Notes: generated by a model not told the origin, from the sequence alone. A stretch of DNA of 64,000 bases from Pandoraea aquatica (GCF_902459565.1 NZ_CABPSN010000011.1:112888-176887), one strand, 5' to 3'. Numbered from the stretch's first letter, positions 37,031-46,492 are shown. Program-made: numbers and translations.

Positions 37031-37203
37031 ACCTTGTCTCCAAAAGGTTCGAGCGGGTATCCGCTTCTTTTATCTGCTTGATGCGCATTGCCTGACTTAC
37101 GATGAGATGGCTTTCTCCGGGGCGTCAGAGGGCCGGGCGCACGCGAGCGAGCGCGTGCACCCAAGTACTCCAACGGGTGTTCAGGAAGGCTGTCCGGGTG
37201 TCT

Positions 37204-37992
37204 TCAGACGCAGAACGTGGCGCTAACCGCACCGAGTCCCGCGACGTCGGCAACGTACGTGCCGGGCGCAGTCACCGCGACCATCGGACCGAGTGCGCCG
37301 GTGAGCACGACATCCCCCGCCCGCAACGGCGTGCCAAGTGCGACCATGCGATCGGCAAGCCAGACGGCTGCGTTGAGTGGATTGCCCAGACACGCAGCGC
37401 CGCTGCCTCGCGAGAGCACTTCACCGTCTCGCGACAGTGTCATGGCGCTGTCGGCGAGTTCGATGTCGGCAAGCGATACCGGTCGGCTACCCAGAACGAA
37501 CCGCGCGCTCGATGCGTTATCGGCGACGGTGTCGACGAATCGGATATCCCAATCGCGAATCCGGCTGTCGACGACTTCGATGGCGACGGTTGCGAACGCA
37601 CACGCGGACAGAATGTCGGCGTAGGTGTGACGTGTGTGCGTGAGATCGCGGGCGAGCACGAGCGCGATCTCGGCCTCGACCTTGGGCGCGATCAACGTGG
37701 CGAGCGAGATCGGCGCGTTGTCGCCGCATGCCATTGAGGCGAACAGCGTGCCGAAGTCCGGCTGATCGACGCCAAGCTGCGCCTGCACCGCCAGCGACGT
37801 CAGCCCGATCTTGCGTCCCACGACACGTTCACCCCGACCGACACGCCACGCGACGTTCGCTTGCTGTACGGCGTAAGCCGTCTCCATATCGTCCAGGGCG
37901 ATGACGTCGCGCACAGGCGCGATGGGCTGGCAGGCAAGCTCCGCGTTTCGCAGTCGCTCGGCAATCGAATCGATGAATGAGTGCTCGGACAT
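37204..37992 (-). CDS. mhpD: MhpD-like 2-oxopent-4-enoate (2-hydroxypentadienoate) hydratase
   Basis: Hydrates 2-hydroxypenta-2,4-dienoate to 4-hydroxy-2-oxovalerate in the lower meta-cleavage pathway. The 262-residue protein has the family blocks VVGRKIGLTSLAVQAQLGVD, KVEAEIALVLARDL with the metal-binding Glu pair, and VLTGALGPMVAVTAPGTY. The ATG at 37992 is used; upstream codons lie in the gap to mhpC. The following aldolase and acetaldehyde dehydrogenase (mhpE, mhpF) are absent from this operon. Confidence 0.9.
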   Translation of the reverse strand: MSEHSFIDSIAERLRNAELACQPIAPVRDVIALDDMETAYAVQQANVAWRVGRGERVVGRKIGLTSLAVQAQLGVDQPDFGTLFASMACGDNAPISLATLIAPKVEAEIALVLARDLTHTRHTYADILSACAFATVAIEVVDSRIRDWDIRFVDTVADNASSARFVLGSRPVSLADIELADSAMTLSRDGEVLSRGSGAACLGNPLNAAVWLADRMVALGTPLRAGDVVLTGALGPMVAVTAPGTYVADVAGLGAVSATFCV

Positions 37993-37999
37993 GACGACC

Positions 38000-38845
38000 T
38001 CACGCATTCGCGATGAAGTCGCCCACCAGACGATTGAACTCGTCCGGATGCTCGATCATGGCCCAGTGTCCACAGCGATTGATGAGCACCAGCCGCGAGT
38101 GCGGAATGTTGGCGAGCAGGAACAACGATGTTTCGAACGACACCACACGATCGTCGCGTCCGTGAATCAGCAGCGTCGGTACCTTGATGCCAGCGAGCAA
38201 CTCCGGCTTGACCCACTTGGGCAACGGCGCACCCTTCGGCAGTCCGTCCACGTAATTGCGCAGGTGCTCGGGGCGAGCTTGCGCCGCGTCCGAGCGAGCT
38301 TGACACAGTTCCGGCGTCGCGAACCTGGCTTTGTCATAGACCATCACTTCGACCAGACGGCGCATGTTGTGGGCCGTCGGTTCCTGATAAGCCTGAATCA
38401 ACACCTTGAGCCCTTCACTGGGGCCGTCGCCTGCGCCGAAGAGCGTCGGCCGACGTCCGACCGGCGGGCCCATCGTGACAAGATGCGTGATCCGATTCGG
38501 GTACTCCGTGGCGAGACGCAGCGACGTTTGTCCGCCCATCGAATTGCCGACGAACGCGGCCTTTTCGATACCGAGTGCATCCATGAACTGGATCGCAGCG
38601 TCGACGTGGTCCAACTGCTCAACGGTTGCTGCGTCCGACTGTCCCCAACCGGGCATGTCGACGGCATACACGTGGAACCGCTGCGCGAGCGCTTCGATGT
38701 TGCCGGAGAAATTGCTCCAGCCAGTGGCACCCGGGCCGCTGCCATGCAACAGAATGACGGGATGACCCTGTCCGGCTTCGTGATAGTGAAGATGCCAGTC
38801 GCGGGTCTGGATCGTACGGCGGGTACCTGCTTGTGTGAGTGTCAT
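38000..38845 (-). CDS. mhpC: MhpC-like meta-cleavage product hydrolase (alpha/beta hydrolase)
   Basis: Splits the C-C bond of the ring-cleavage product, releasing an acid and 2-hydroxypentadienoate. The 281-residue alpha/beta hydrolase shows the oxyanion segment VILLHGSGPGATGWSNF, the nucleophile Ser in FVGNSMGGQTSL, Asp in LIHGRDDRVVSFE and His in NRCGHWAMIEHPDEF. The order upstream of mhpD and downstream of the dioxygenase follows the pathway. Confidence 0.9.
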   Translation of the reverse strand: MTLTQAGTRRTIQTRDWHLHYHEAGQGHPVILLHGSGPGATGWSNFSGNIEALAQRFHVYAVDMPGWGQSDAATVEQLDHVDAAIQFMDALGIEKAAFVGNSMGGQTSLRLATEYPNRITHLVTMGPPVGRRPTLFGAGDGPSEGLKVLIQAYQEPTAHNMRRLVEVMVYDKARFATPELCQARSDAAQARPEHLRNYVDGLPKGAPLPKWVKPELLAGIKVPTLLIHGRDDRVVSFETSLFLLANIPHSRLVLINRCGHWAMIEHPDEFNRLVGDFIANA

Positions 38846-38896
38846 GTCGATTCCTGATTCGATGAGTGGTAGAGCGGAAGGCGGCAGGCGTGACGC

Positions 38897-39799
38897 TCAG
38901 GGCGTCAGCAATGCCGCGACCGCTTCGGGCGCACGATGGCCCCAGGTGCTGAGTTGATCGAGGTGCTGAACGGTCCAGGTGGTTTCGTCGATGATGCGTC
39001 CGCCCCAGCCGAACTCCACGCTGAAGCCCGAAGGCGTGTGCACGTAGAAGCTGAACATGCGATCGTTCGGGTGCAGGCCCAGGGTCATCTCGAACGGCTG
39101 CTTCGCGTCCATGCAACGATCGAAAGCGAGGCCGACATCGTTCATGTCGGCGGCTTCGATCATGAAGTGATGCATGCGCTTCGGATGCGGCATGTTCGCG
39201 AGCGCAAGCGAGTGATGCCTTCCGTTGCAATGCAGGAACGCCACACTGGCGACGATCCCCGGTGCCACTTCCTGATCGATGACGTCGGTCAATCGAAAGC
39301 CGAGCAGGCCATACCAGTCGACCAGACGCTGCCGGTCCATCCCTTTCTCGATCAGTACCTGATGGCCAGCACCGTTCTCACCGGTCACGAAGCGCGAAAC
39401 GTGCTTTGGCGAGACGAATGGTGTTGGCGCATCGGCGAGCCCCACATACAGCTCGACGCGATTTCCAAGAGGATCGGCAGTGATCGCAATGCGCTGCACC
39501 TCCCGTGCAGCAGCAAGCTTCGCATCGCCCTCTGTGACGGTGCTTCCACTTGCGCGAAGCCGTTCGCTGATCACATCGAGATCGGCGTGGCTCGCACAGC
39601 CGAAGCCAGTGAACGCCAGGTCATCTGCGGTGCCGCTAACGACGATCCACCGATGCGCCTTCTCATCCATGCGGAGCGTCAACGCGTCTGGAGAGCGGCT
39701 GCCGAGTTGCATACCCATCAGTTCGGTGCCGAAGCGCTCCCACGCGTCGAGCTGCGTCGCTTCGATGCCGACATAGCCGAGTTCGACGACCTGGCTCAT
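38897..39799 (-). CDS. Type I extradiol dioxygenase (VOC family, BphC-like)
   Basis: Fe(II)-dependent meta-cleavage dioxygenase with two VOC modules, 300 residues. Expected iron ligands are the His of ENGAGHQVLIEKG, the second His of PKRMHHFMIEA and the Glu of TPSGFSVEFGWGG. The second-shell His pair GRHHSLAL is also present. In E. coli the matching step uses the unrelated type II enzyme MhpB, so this operon pairs an MhpA-like hydroxylase with a biphenyl/steroid-type dioxygenase. The catechol substrate is not certain. The ATG at 39799 overlaps the mhpA stop by 4 bases. Confidence 0.9.
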   Translation of the reverse strand: MSQVVELGYVGIEATQLDAWERFGTELMGMQLGSRSPDALTLRMDEKAHRWIVVSGTADDLAFTGFGCASHADLDVISERLRASGSTVTEGDAKLAAAREVQRIAITADPLGNRVELYVGLADAPTPFVSPKHVSRFVTGENGAGHQVLIEKGMDRQRLVDWYGLLGFRLTDVIDQEVAPGIVASVAFLHCNGRHHSLALANMPHPKRMHHFMIEAADMNDVGLAFDRCMDAKQPFEMTLGLHPNDRMFSFYVHTPSGFSVEFGWGGRIIDETTWTVQHLDQLSTWGHRAPEAVAALLTP

Positions 39800-41349
39800 T
39801 GCTGTGCCTCCATCTGCGGCACCTGTAAACCACCGGTATCGGCGGCGGCCACGAAGCGGTCCGGACGCAAGGCAACGACGCGCACGCCGTACTTGTGCAT
39901 CCATTGCCGAAGCACGCCATCCAGATCGATGAATTCGTCCTGTCCCTGTGTGTGCTGGTGCTGCTGGCGCAAGGCGACATATCGCGCGCCGAGCTGGTCC
40001 CAGCCGGCTTTCTCGTCGGCGGTGAGTTGCGTCGCGGGATCGATGTCGTCGCCCAGCAGGACAAAGCCGTCCCCAAGCAGATCGTCCAGACGCGCCATGA
40101 CGCCCCGGTTGTCGCCGACCACCGGCTGCGGCACCATGCGCCCGACAATGCTCTCGCTGCCGAGTGGGCCACGCAGCCAGCCGGCCGTGAGCACTGGCGG
40201 TGCGATGAGCGGCGGCTCACCCGCGTCGGGGGATGGCGGGCAGGCCAGCGCCGCTTGTTCTTCGTCGGACAGCTCCTGTTTGATGATGCGACCCAGCTGA
40301 ACCGCCAGTTCGGTATAAAACGCGGCGTTGGGGCGGCGCTCCGCCTCGTAGGTATCGAGGAACGCTGCCGGCAATTTGCCGTTCAGCACACCCGCGAGTT
40401 TCCATCCGAGATCGAAGGCATCGCGCATGCCGGTCTGCATCCCCGCACCTGCCCAGGGCGGCATCAAGTGCGCCGCATCGCCTGCGAGAAAGACGTTGCC
40501 GACGCGCCACGTCTGCGCCATGCGCGTGTGGTGACGGTAGAAGGCGTGCTGATGGATCTCGACATCGTCTTGCGTCACGCCCAGCGCATTGAGCAGCGGC
40601 CAGATCTGTTCGTGTGTCGCGAAATCGGCCTCGGTCTCTCCCGCCTTCAACGGCAGTTCCCAACGGTGATTCCCGTTCGCCAGCGCGATGTCGACAACCG
40701 GACGCTCCTTGTCAGACCAGAACGTCAGCAAATTGCGATCCGGCCACCAGCGCTTGACGCGGCAATCGATCACGATCCATTGCACGTTCAGCGTGTCGCC
40801 GAGCATCTTTACGTCGAGCATGCCGCGCGTGGCGCTGCTGCCGCCGTCGCTCGCGATGACGTAGCGAACGCGCGATGTCTGTACCTCTTGCGTCGCAGCG
40901 TCCTTCGTCGTGACGGTGACGCCGTCGGTGTCCTGTTCGAGACCGACCACCTCCAATCCGTAACGCACGTCGAGGTGCTGCGCGTGTCGGGCCGCGCATT
41001 CGCGCAGCGTCGTTTCCATCGTCGGCTGGTAGATGTTGAAGAAGCGCGGCTTGATGCCGAGCGTCGACGGCGGATGCTCCACGCGCATCAACTCCGTGCC
41101 GTCGTACAGCACCCAGCGCAGTGCACGCTGTGGGTCGATCTGCTTGAGCACCGGCTCGTCGACACCGAGATTCTGGAAGATGCGCATCGTCCAATCGTTG
41201 ACCGTGACGGCACGGGCGCGTGGATAGATATCGCGATGGCGCTCATAGACGATGCATGAGATGCCATGTTTGGCCAGCGTGAGCGCGGCGATAACGCCGG
41301 TCGGGCCGTAGCCGACGATGGCAACGTCGGCGTCATAGGGTTGGGGCAT
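39796..41349 (-). CDS. mhpA: MhpA-like FAD-dependent aromatic hydroxylase
   Basis: Class A flavoprotein monooxygenase, 517 residues, resembling 3-(3-hydroxyphenyl)propionate hydroxylase. It has an N-terminal FAD loop (DVAIVGYGPTGVIAALTL) and the second FAD motif VFLAGDAAHLMPPWAGAGMQ. A thioredoxin-like C-terminal domain is also expected in this family. It adds a hydroxyl group ortho to an existing one to form the catechol for the next enzyme. A strong GAAGGAGAC ribosome site precedes the ATG at 41349. It is the first gene of the operon, divergent from the TetR gene. Confidence 0.9.
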   Translation of the reverse strand: MPQPYDADVAIVGYGPTGVIAALTLAKHGISCIVYERHRDIYPRARAVTVNDWTMRIFQNLGVDEPVLKQIDPQRALRWVLYDGTELMRVEHPPSTLGIKPRFFNIYQPTMETTLRECAARHAQHLDVRYGLEVVGLEQDTDGVTVTTKDAATQEVQTSRVRYVIASDGGSSATRGMLDVKMLGDTLNVQWIVIDCRVKRWWPDRNLLTFWSDKERPVVDIALANGNHRWELPLKAGETEADFATHEQIWPLLNALGVTQDDVEIHQHAFYRHHTRMAQTWRVGNVFLAGDAAHLMPPWAGAGMQTGMRDAFDLGWKLAGVLNGKLPAAFLDTYEAERRPNAAFYTELAVQLGRIIKQELSDEEQAALACPPSPDAGEPPLIAPPVLTAGWLRGPLGSESIVGRMVPQPVVGDNRGVMARLDDLLGDGFVLLGDDIDPATQLTADEKAGWDQLGARYVALRQQHQHTQGQDEFIDLDGVLRQWMHKYGVRVVALRPDRFVAAADTGGLQVPQMEAQQ

Positions 41350-41417
41350 TGGGTGTCTCCTTCGCTGCGTTGACGGCCCGGCAGCCAATGCAGATGCCGG
41401 ACACTCGATGCGAAAGA

Positions 41418-41435
41418 TTGTACCGATTGGTCCAA
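41418..41435. promoter_or_regulatory. Operator O1 of the TetR-family regulator (imperfect palindrome)
   Basis: TTGTACCGATTGGTCCAA matches 16 of 18 bases of the perfect operator O2, whose centre is 43 bases away. It overlaps a minus-strand TACAAT (41417-41422) that is the best -10 candidate for mhpA, so a bound repressor would block that promoter. Confidence 0.7.
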
Positions 41436-41460
41436 AACTAAAAATAAGGGAAAGCCATGA

Positions 41461-41478
41461 TTGGACCAATTGGTCCAA
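41461..41478. promoter_or_regulatory. Operator O2 of the TetR-family regulator (perfect palindrome)
   Basis: TTGGACCAATTGGTCCAA is its own reverse complement; flanking A and T extend the symmetry to 20 bases. It lies 26 bases before the regulator start and overlaps the regulator's -35 hexamer, implying autoregulation. Confidence 0.8.
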
Positions 41479-41497
41479 TAGTGCTCGGCGATATACT
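41470..41497 (+). promoter_or_regulatory. Candidate promoter of the TetR gene
   Basis: TTGGTC (41470-41475) and TATACT (41492-41497) with a 16-base spacer. Transcription would begin at or a few bases before the ATG at 41504, so the mRNA would be leaderless or nearly so. The -35 is inside operator O2. Confidence 0.5.
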
Positions 41498-41503
41498 TCG
41501 CCA

Positions 41504-42160
41504 ATGGAAAATATTCAGCAAATCGGCAATCGGCGGGGCCAGCGCTCGCGTCAGGAGATCCTGGAGGCGGCATCTCGGGTGATGTCGAGCTATGGCTACG
41601 CGGGCACGTCGATGTCCGCGCTGGTCGAGGCGACGGGCATTCCCAAAAGCGCGATCTATCACCACTTCGGTTCCAAGGCGGGGCTGCTGGCCGAGGTCAT
41701 GGCGGAGGGGGCGCACGGATTTTTCCTTGCCATGCGCGACGCACACCGCGATCCGCCGCAGAGCGCGTCACCGCGTGAGCGGCTGGGCTGGTATCTCGGA
41801 CGAACCGGCGAAGTATTCGTGCACCGCGAAGAATTCCTGCGGCTGTTGCTGATGATCGTGATGGGCGATCAGGCGGTCGAAGCACCGGAAGCCATGCAGA
41901 CCGTGATCAAGGTCCGCGACGAGGGCCGAGACTATATGCGGGTGATGATCAAGAGCGCATTCGCCACGGAAGGCGATGCGGTGGCGACAGCGGTGGCCGA
42001 CGAACTTGCCCACTTCGGTATGGTGGGCTTCGACGGCGCGTTCATCTCCTTGCAGTCGGGCGACGGCAAACCGATGGCGGAGTACATGGCACAGCTCACG
42101 GACGCGATGGTCGCTCTGGGGGAGGCTTCTGCCGCAAGGCACCGGGCAACCCAAGGCTAA
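41504..42160 (+). CDS. TetR/AcrR-family regulator of the aromatic operon
   Basis: A 218-residue repressor-type protein. The DNA-binding domain is N-terminal: RSRQEILEAASRVMSSYGYA followed by the helix-turn-helix MSALVEATGIPKSAIYHHFG (about residues 38-60). The C-terminal ligand domain is not diagnostic. The ATG at 41504 is chosen because it falls after the palindromic operator and gives a normal TetR N-terminus; an upstream reading would translate the operator. It most likely represses mhpA and itself until an aromatic effector binds (inference). Confidence 0.87.
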   Translation: MENIQQIGNRRGQRSRQEILEAASRVMSSYGYAGTSMSALVEATGIPKSAIYHHFGSKAGLLAEVMAEGAHGFFLAMRDAHRDPPQSASPRERLGWYLGRTGEVFVHREEFLRLLLMIVMGDQAVEAPEAMQTVIKVRDEGRDYMRVMIKSAFATEGDAVATAVADELAHFGMVGFDGAFISLQSGDGKPMAEYMAQLTDAMVALGEASAARHRATQG

Positions 42161-42500
42161 GTGCACAGCGGGCGCAGCGCGCCAATGCGTGTTGCATGCG
42201 GCTCCCTGAGAACCAGTGGCACTCCAATACATCAATAAATCGGGTTTCCTAAGAAAAATCCAATAAAAAAAAAGCCGAAACCCTAAAGAAATCCACATCT
42301 TGATCCGTAATGCTCTGTCTGGGCTGGTTCTCACCAGTTAGGAATCCGAGGGGCGCGGCGTCTTGCGCAAAGCTGGCACATCACGATAGCCGGCGCATGA
42401 GATGCCGTTTCGGGGAACGCAGAGGATGTGACTGTGAGTCGCATTCGACGCGGCCTTCGGATGTTGCGAGCAGTATCACAATCAAAAGAACGAAGATCAG
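42161..42500. other. AT-rich non-coding gap before the secretion locus
   Basis: This 340-base gap is visibly A-rich around 42230-42300 and marks the change from the aromatic operon to the two-partner secretion region. It includes GGGTTTC / GAAACCC arms 28 bases apart (42242-42283), a poor hairpin. I see no gene and no clear promoter. Confidence 0.5.
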
Positions 42501-44657
42501 ATGCCTTGGCAATCAACGCGCGAAGTCTCGCCGTTGGCCGGCGGGATTGGCGGGCACAGTAAACGCAGTCATCGCAGTTCGGGGATTCAGCGGTTCCAAC
42601 AGTTTCAACGGGTATCGAGGTACGGCCTGGCGACCATGCTCGCTGCGGCCGCGCATTGCCATGCCGCCGGCATTGTGCCGGACGGCGGCACCGCGACCTC
42701 CGTCACCGTTGGCGCGGACGGACGTCAGAACGTCAACATCGCAGCCCCCGTCTACGGCGTCTCACACAACACATACACCAGCTTCAACGTCGATCGCGCC
42801 GGTGCGACCCTGAACAACACAGGGATGAACGCACGGACCATCGTCAACGAAGTGACGGGAACCGCGCCCAGCCTGATTCAGGGCCAGATCGCCGTGGCGG
42901 GGCCGCGCGCGAACGTCATCCTCGCGAATCCGAACGGCATTACCGTCAACGGAGGATCGTTCGTCAACACCGGCCACGTCGCGCTCAGCACCGGCCAAGT
43001 GTCGTTCAGCGACGTCCTCGTCGCCCCAGGCCTTTACCAGCGCAATGTGGTGCTCAACACCGGCCAGGGCACCATCGAAGTCACAGGCGGCGGGCTCGCA
43101 GGCACGCTGATCGGTCTGGAGCTCATCGCCAAGACGGTCAAGGTCAGCGCCCCTATCACCAACGATTTCTCGTCGCCCACGGCGTATGTGCGCGTCATCG
43201 CCGGTAGTAGCAAGGTCTCGCTCAAGACCAGCTTCTCCCCGGACGACAACAACAACGACTGGGTGACGTTCGCCAACAGCCAGCAGTCGAACCCCAACGC
43301 CATCGCCCTCGACATCGAGCCGACCGGCAGCATCACGTCCGGACGCATTCAGTTGTTGACGACGGACCTCGGCGCAGGCGTGCGTCACGCAGGCGCGATG
43401 ATGGCCAACGCGGGCGACTTCTCCCTGACTTCCGCAGGCGACGTGCTCCTCGCCCCGTCGAGCAAGATCAACGTCGCGAACAATCTGTCGTGGCAGGCGA
43501 GCGGACAAACCGCGATGCGCGGCGCGTCGATCCTTACCGGCGGCTCGATCAACCTGTCCAGCGGCAGCGTACTCGTGGCGAATGCGGGCGCGATCCAGTC
43601 GACGCTCGTGTCCTCGCGTAGCGGCATCGTCGTCAACGCTCAGGGCGACATCACGAACGTCAGCAGTCTGATTCAGGGCGTCACACGCGAGCGCGCATTG
43701 ACGTCGTCCGAGGGCGCAATCACCTTCAACGCCGGCGGGACGATCACCAACACCTCTGACCCCGGCAATCCTGCCGGTGCGTTCGGTGTCGTCTTCGGCG
43801 TGAACGACGATGTCGTCATGCGCGCCGCTCGCGACATCGTCAATCTGAACGCACGCGTCGAATCGAACCAGTCGGTCACGATGGCGGCGCAAGGCGATCT
43901 CAGCAACGTCATTTCCCATACCGAAGGCGCGAACGGTGGCGTTGCAACCGCCTACGCCAACAGTGGTCGACGCTGGTTGCTCTTCTCCACCCGCGACGAA
44001 GGCTTCTCGGTCGACTACGGCTCGCTTCCTGCGCCGAGCCAGCTTTCCTACATCATCGCGGACGCCGGCAACGTCACGCTCTCGGGCCGCAACGTCTACA
44101 ACGTGGGCGGCACCGTGCTGACCAACGGCGGCGATATCCGCGTGACGGCCGCGAACACGCTCGTCAATCAGGCAATCATGACGGGACAGGCGTCGTACCA
44201 GCGCTCGTGCTTCATCTTCTGCCGGGCGCAGGCGTCGAGCACGACGGCGTCCTTTGGCGGCCAGATGCAGGCATCGGGCAACATCTCGCTCGCCGCCGGA
44301 CAAAGCGCGACGAACATCGGCGGCAACGTCATCGCATGGAGCGGCAATCTGACGGTCGACGCGCCACTCGTCACCGCTCAAGGCCTGCTCGGGTACACCG
44401 CCTACAACGGCACGCGTGGCCTGAAGGCGTGGTTCGGCAATCGCTGGGCGGCGATCTACGCGCAGAACGACGGTGGCTTGTTCTCGGCGGCTTCCGGTGA
44501 AGTCGTGCTCACCGGGCGTGGCGTAATCAAGGGCGGTGTCATCACCGGGGCGAAGGGCGTGCGCGCGGTGCAAGGCATCGAGACGGCCTACGTGCCGTAT
44601 CGCGAACCGGCGAGAATCGGCACGCACCTCGGTCTGACGACGTGGTTCGGCCTATGA
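42501..44657 (+). CDS. Short TpsA exoprotein with filamentous-haemagglutinin N-terminal domain
   Basis: A 718-residue two-partner secretion passenger. An extended basic N-terminus leads to a hydrophobic signal core (YGLATMLAAAAHCHAAG). The TPS domain follows (about 60-300) with the conserved VILANPNGITVNGGSF block. The rest is beta-helix repeats. One pair of cysteines lies in SCFIFCRAQ. It has no pre-toxin region or toxin domain. Its stop overlaps tpsB by 4 bases. It could be a structural adhesin, or a helper or decoy for the same transporter as the large CdiA. Function unknown. Confidence 0.82.
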   Translation: MPWQSTREVSPLAGGIGGHSKRSHRSSGIQRFQQFQRVSRYGLATMLAAAAHCHAAGIVPDGGTATSVTVGADGRQNVNIAAPVYGVSHNTYTSFNVDRAGATLNNTGMNARTIVNEVTGTAPSLIQGQIAVAGPRANVILANPNGITVNGGSFVNTGHVALSTGQVSFSDVLVAPGLYQRNVVLNTGQGTIEVTGGGLAGTLIGLELIAKTVKVSAPITNDFSSPTAYVRVIAGSSKVSLKTSFSPDDNNNDWVTFANSQQSNPNAIALDIEPTGSITSGRIQLLTTDLGAGVRHAGAMMANAGDFSLTSAGDVLLAPSSKINVANNLSWQASGQTAMRGASILTGGSINLSSGSVLVANAGAIQSTLVSSRSGIVVNAQGDITNVSSLIQGVTRERALTSSEGAITFNAGGTITNTSDPGNPAGAFGVVFGVNDDVVMRAARDIVNLNARVESNQSVTMAAQGDLSNVISHTEGANGGVATAYANSGRRWLLFSTRDEGFSVDYGSLPAPSQLSYIIADAGNVTLSGRNVYNVGGTVLTNGGDIRVTAANTLVNQAIMTGQASYQRSCFIFCRAQASSTTASFGGQMQASGNISLAAGQSATNIGGNVIAWSGNLTVDAPLVTAQGLLGYTAYNGTRGLKAWFGNRWAAIYAQNDGGLFSAASGEVVLTGRGVIKGGVITGAKGVRAVQGIETAYVPYREPARIGTHLGLTTWFGL

Positions 44658-46492
44658 CCATGCGCCACACATTTCGCCGCACCTATCTCGCACACATCGT
44701 TGCTGCATCGCTGATGGTCGTCTCCGGAGCGATGCACAACGCGTTCGCGCAAACGCCCCCCGGGTTGCCGCCCATACCGTCCGCTCCTGCGGGCGTCACA
44801 CCGCAACAGGACCCCGCGCAGCGCCTGCTCGACGAACAACGCAACCGCGAGCTGCAACGCGAACTTGACCGTCAACCCGCGCAGATCGATGTCGCGCCGT
44901 CGTCGTCGTCCGCATCGCAGCAGGTGCCGGACCTCCCGGCCGACGCGGACATCGACACGCTGCCGGACCCGGAGCCGACGTTCCTCATCGACCGCATCGT
45001 CTTCAAAGGCGACACGGTCCTCAGCGCGTCGGAACTCGACCGGATCACCGCGCCGTTCCTGCATAAATCGCTCGGGCGTCGACGCATCGACTTACTGATG
45101 CGTCGACTGACGGAAGCCTTCGTCGCACGTGGTCTCATCACCACACGCGCTTACCTCGCCACCCCACAGAACCTGTCGTCCGGCACGCTGGCGATCACGG
45201 TCGTCGCGGGCCGCATCAGCGGCTTCACGTTGAACGGGGGCGCATTGCGTCCCTCCGCCACGGGCGACGGCAAGCAAGGCGACGGCGGCGGCCTGGTGAC
45301 GGACGCAGGTACCGCATGGGCCTTCCCCACATCGGTCGGCGACGTTCTCGAACTCCCTGCGCTCGAACAAGGCGTCGACCAGATCAACCGTCTGCGTCGC
45401 AATCAGGTGCAGATCCAGATTCTCCCCGGACAGGCGGCGGGCGAGTCGATTGTGGCGATCCAGAACCCGTTCGGCAGCCGTCTGAACTACAACGTCGGCT
45501 TCGACAACTACGGCAGCACGGCGACCGGCAAATGGCGCACGCGCGCGTCGGTGGAGGCGGGTAACGTCATCGGCTTGCAGGAATCGCTGAGCCTGTCCTA
45601 CGTGGGCACACGCGACAGCAACGCGCTCGTCGTGTCGGCGGCCGTCCCCTACGGCTTTCAGACGTTCAGCTACACCGCAGCCCTCTCCGAGTACCAGCAG
45701 ATCATCGGCGGCACGGCATTGCTCTACGGCCGCACGCTCAGCCAGATTTTCGGCTGGAACAACGTGCTCAGACGCTCGTCCTCGGGGCGAGTGAGTCTCG
45801 ACGTCACGCTCACGAAGCTCTCGACCGAGCGCGACGTCAACGACATTCCGCTGTCGCCACAAGACCTGACGATCCTGCGCGTCGGTGTGTCCGGCCTCTG
45901 GCGCTTCACGCGCAATGGCCAGCCCGGCGCGCTGACGGCATCGCTCGGCGTGTCGCAGGGCTTGCCGTGGCTCGACGCCTCGCGCGACTTCGACGGCATT
46001 CAGAAGCAAGACGCCCACGCCCAGTTCACCAAGCTCGACGCCAGCACGACCGTCCAGATGCCGCTCGCGCAGATCGGCCCGACGATCTGGACGTGGCGCA
46101 CCACGCTTACCGGTCAGTACAGCGCCGTCGCCCTGTTCGGCAATGCGCAGATATTCCTCGGCGGGACGGACTCCGTACGCGGCTTCATGCAAGGTGGCAT
46201 CGCGGGCGACAGCGGCTTCTACGTCCGCAACGAAGCCGTCTGGGCCAACGCCCCCGTCTGGCAAGGGCTGCGCTGGGAGCCGTACGCGTTCCTCGACGGC
46301 GGCAAAGCGCATCTGGTGGCCGAAGCGGGTTGGCCGACGCTCATCGGCGTCGGTGCCGGGGTCCGCGCGCAATGGCAGTTCCGTGGACAGACGTTCTCCG
46401 GCGAGCTGATGGCGGGCCGTGCGCTCGTGCAGCCGTCGTCCATGGGGCCGAAAGGCAGTGTCGTTCTCGTCACGCTCAACTGGGCGGGATGA
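44654..46492 (+). CDS. TpsB/CdiB outer-membrane transporter (ShlB/FhaC family)
   Basis: Exports TpsA proteins across the outer membrane. The 612-residue protein has a signal peptide ending AHNAFAQ, a Gln/Pro-rich linker helix region, POTRA domains (for example FLIDRIVFKGDTVLSASEL) and a 16-strand barrel. The L6 loop tip is DSVRGFMQGGIAGDSGFY, containing the conserved VRGF. The start overlaps the short TpsA stop. It is the only transporter in the window and probably serves both TpsA proteins (inference). Confidence 0.9.
   Translation: MTMRHTFRRTYLAHIVAASLMVVSGAMHNAFAQTPPGLPPIPSAPAGVTPQQDPAQRLLDEQRNRELQRELDRQPAQIDVAPSSSSASQQVPDLPADADIDTLPDPEPTFLIDRIVFKGDTVLSASELDRITAPFLHKSLGRRRIDLLMRRLTEAFVARGLITTRAYLATPQNLSSGTLAITVVAGRISGFTLNGGALRPSATGDGKQGDGGGLVTDAGTAWAFPTSVGDVLELPALEQGVDQINRLRRNQVQIQILPGQAAGESIVAIQNPFGSRLNYNVGFDNYGSTATGKWRTRASVEAGNVIGLQESLSLSYVGTRDSNALVVSAAVPYGFQTFSYTAALSEYQQIIGGTALLYGRTLSQIFGWNNVLRRSSSGRVSLDVTLTKLSTERDVNDIPLSPQDLTILRVGVSGLWRFTRNGQPGALTASLGVSQGLPWLDASRDFDGIQKQDAHAQFTKLDASTTVQMPLAQIGPTIWTWRTTLTGQYSAVALFGNAQIFLGGTDSVRGFMQGGIAGDSGFYVRNEAVWANAPVWQGLRWEPYAFLDGGKAHLVAEAGWPTLIGVGAGVRAQWQFRGQTFSGELMAGRALVQPSSMGPKGSVVLVTLNWAG

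Noticed and set aside
42762..44627. 621-residue minus-strand frame opposite the short TpsA, and the similar long minus-strand frames opposite cdiA (47583-49526, 50274-51728, 53001-54887)
   Set aside because: They arise from repetitive GC-rich beta-helix coding; the composition is Arg/His/Asp-rich without domain features, whereas the plus strand has clear TPS and haemagglutinin motifs.
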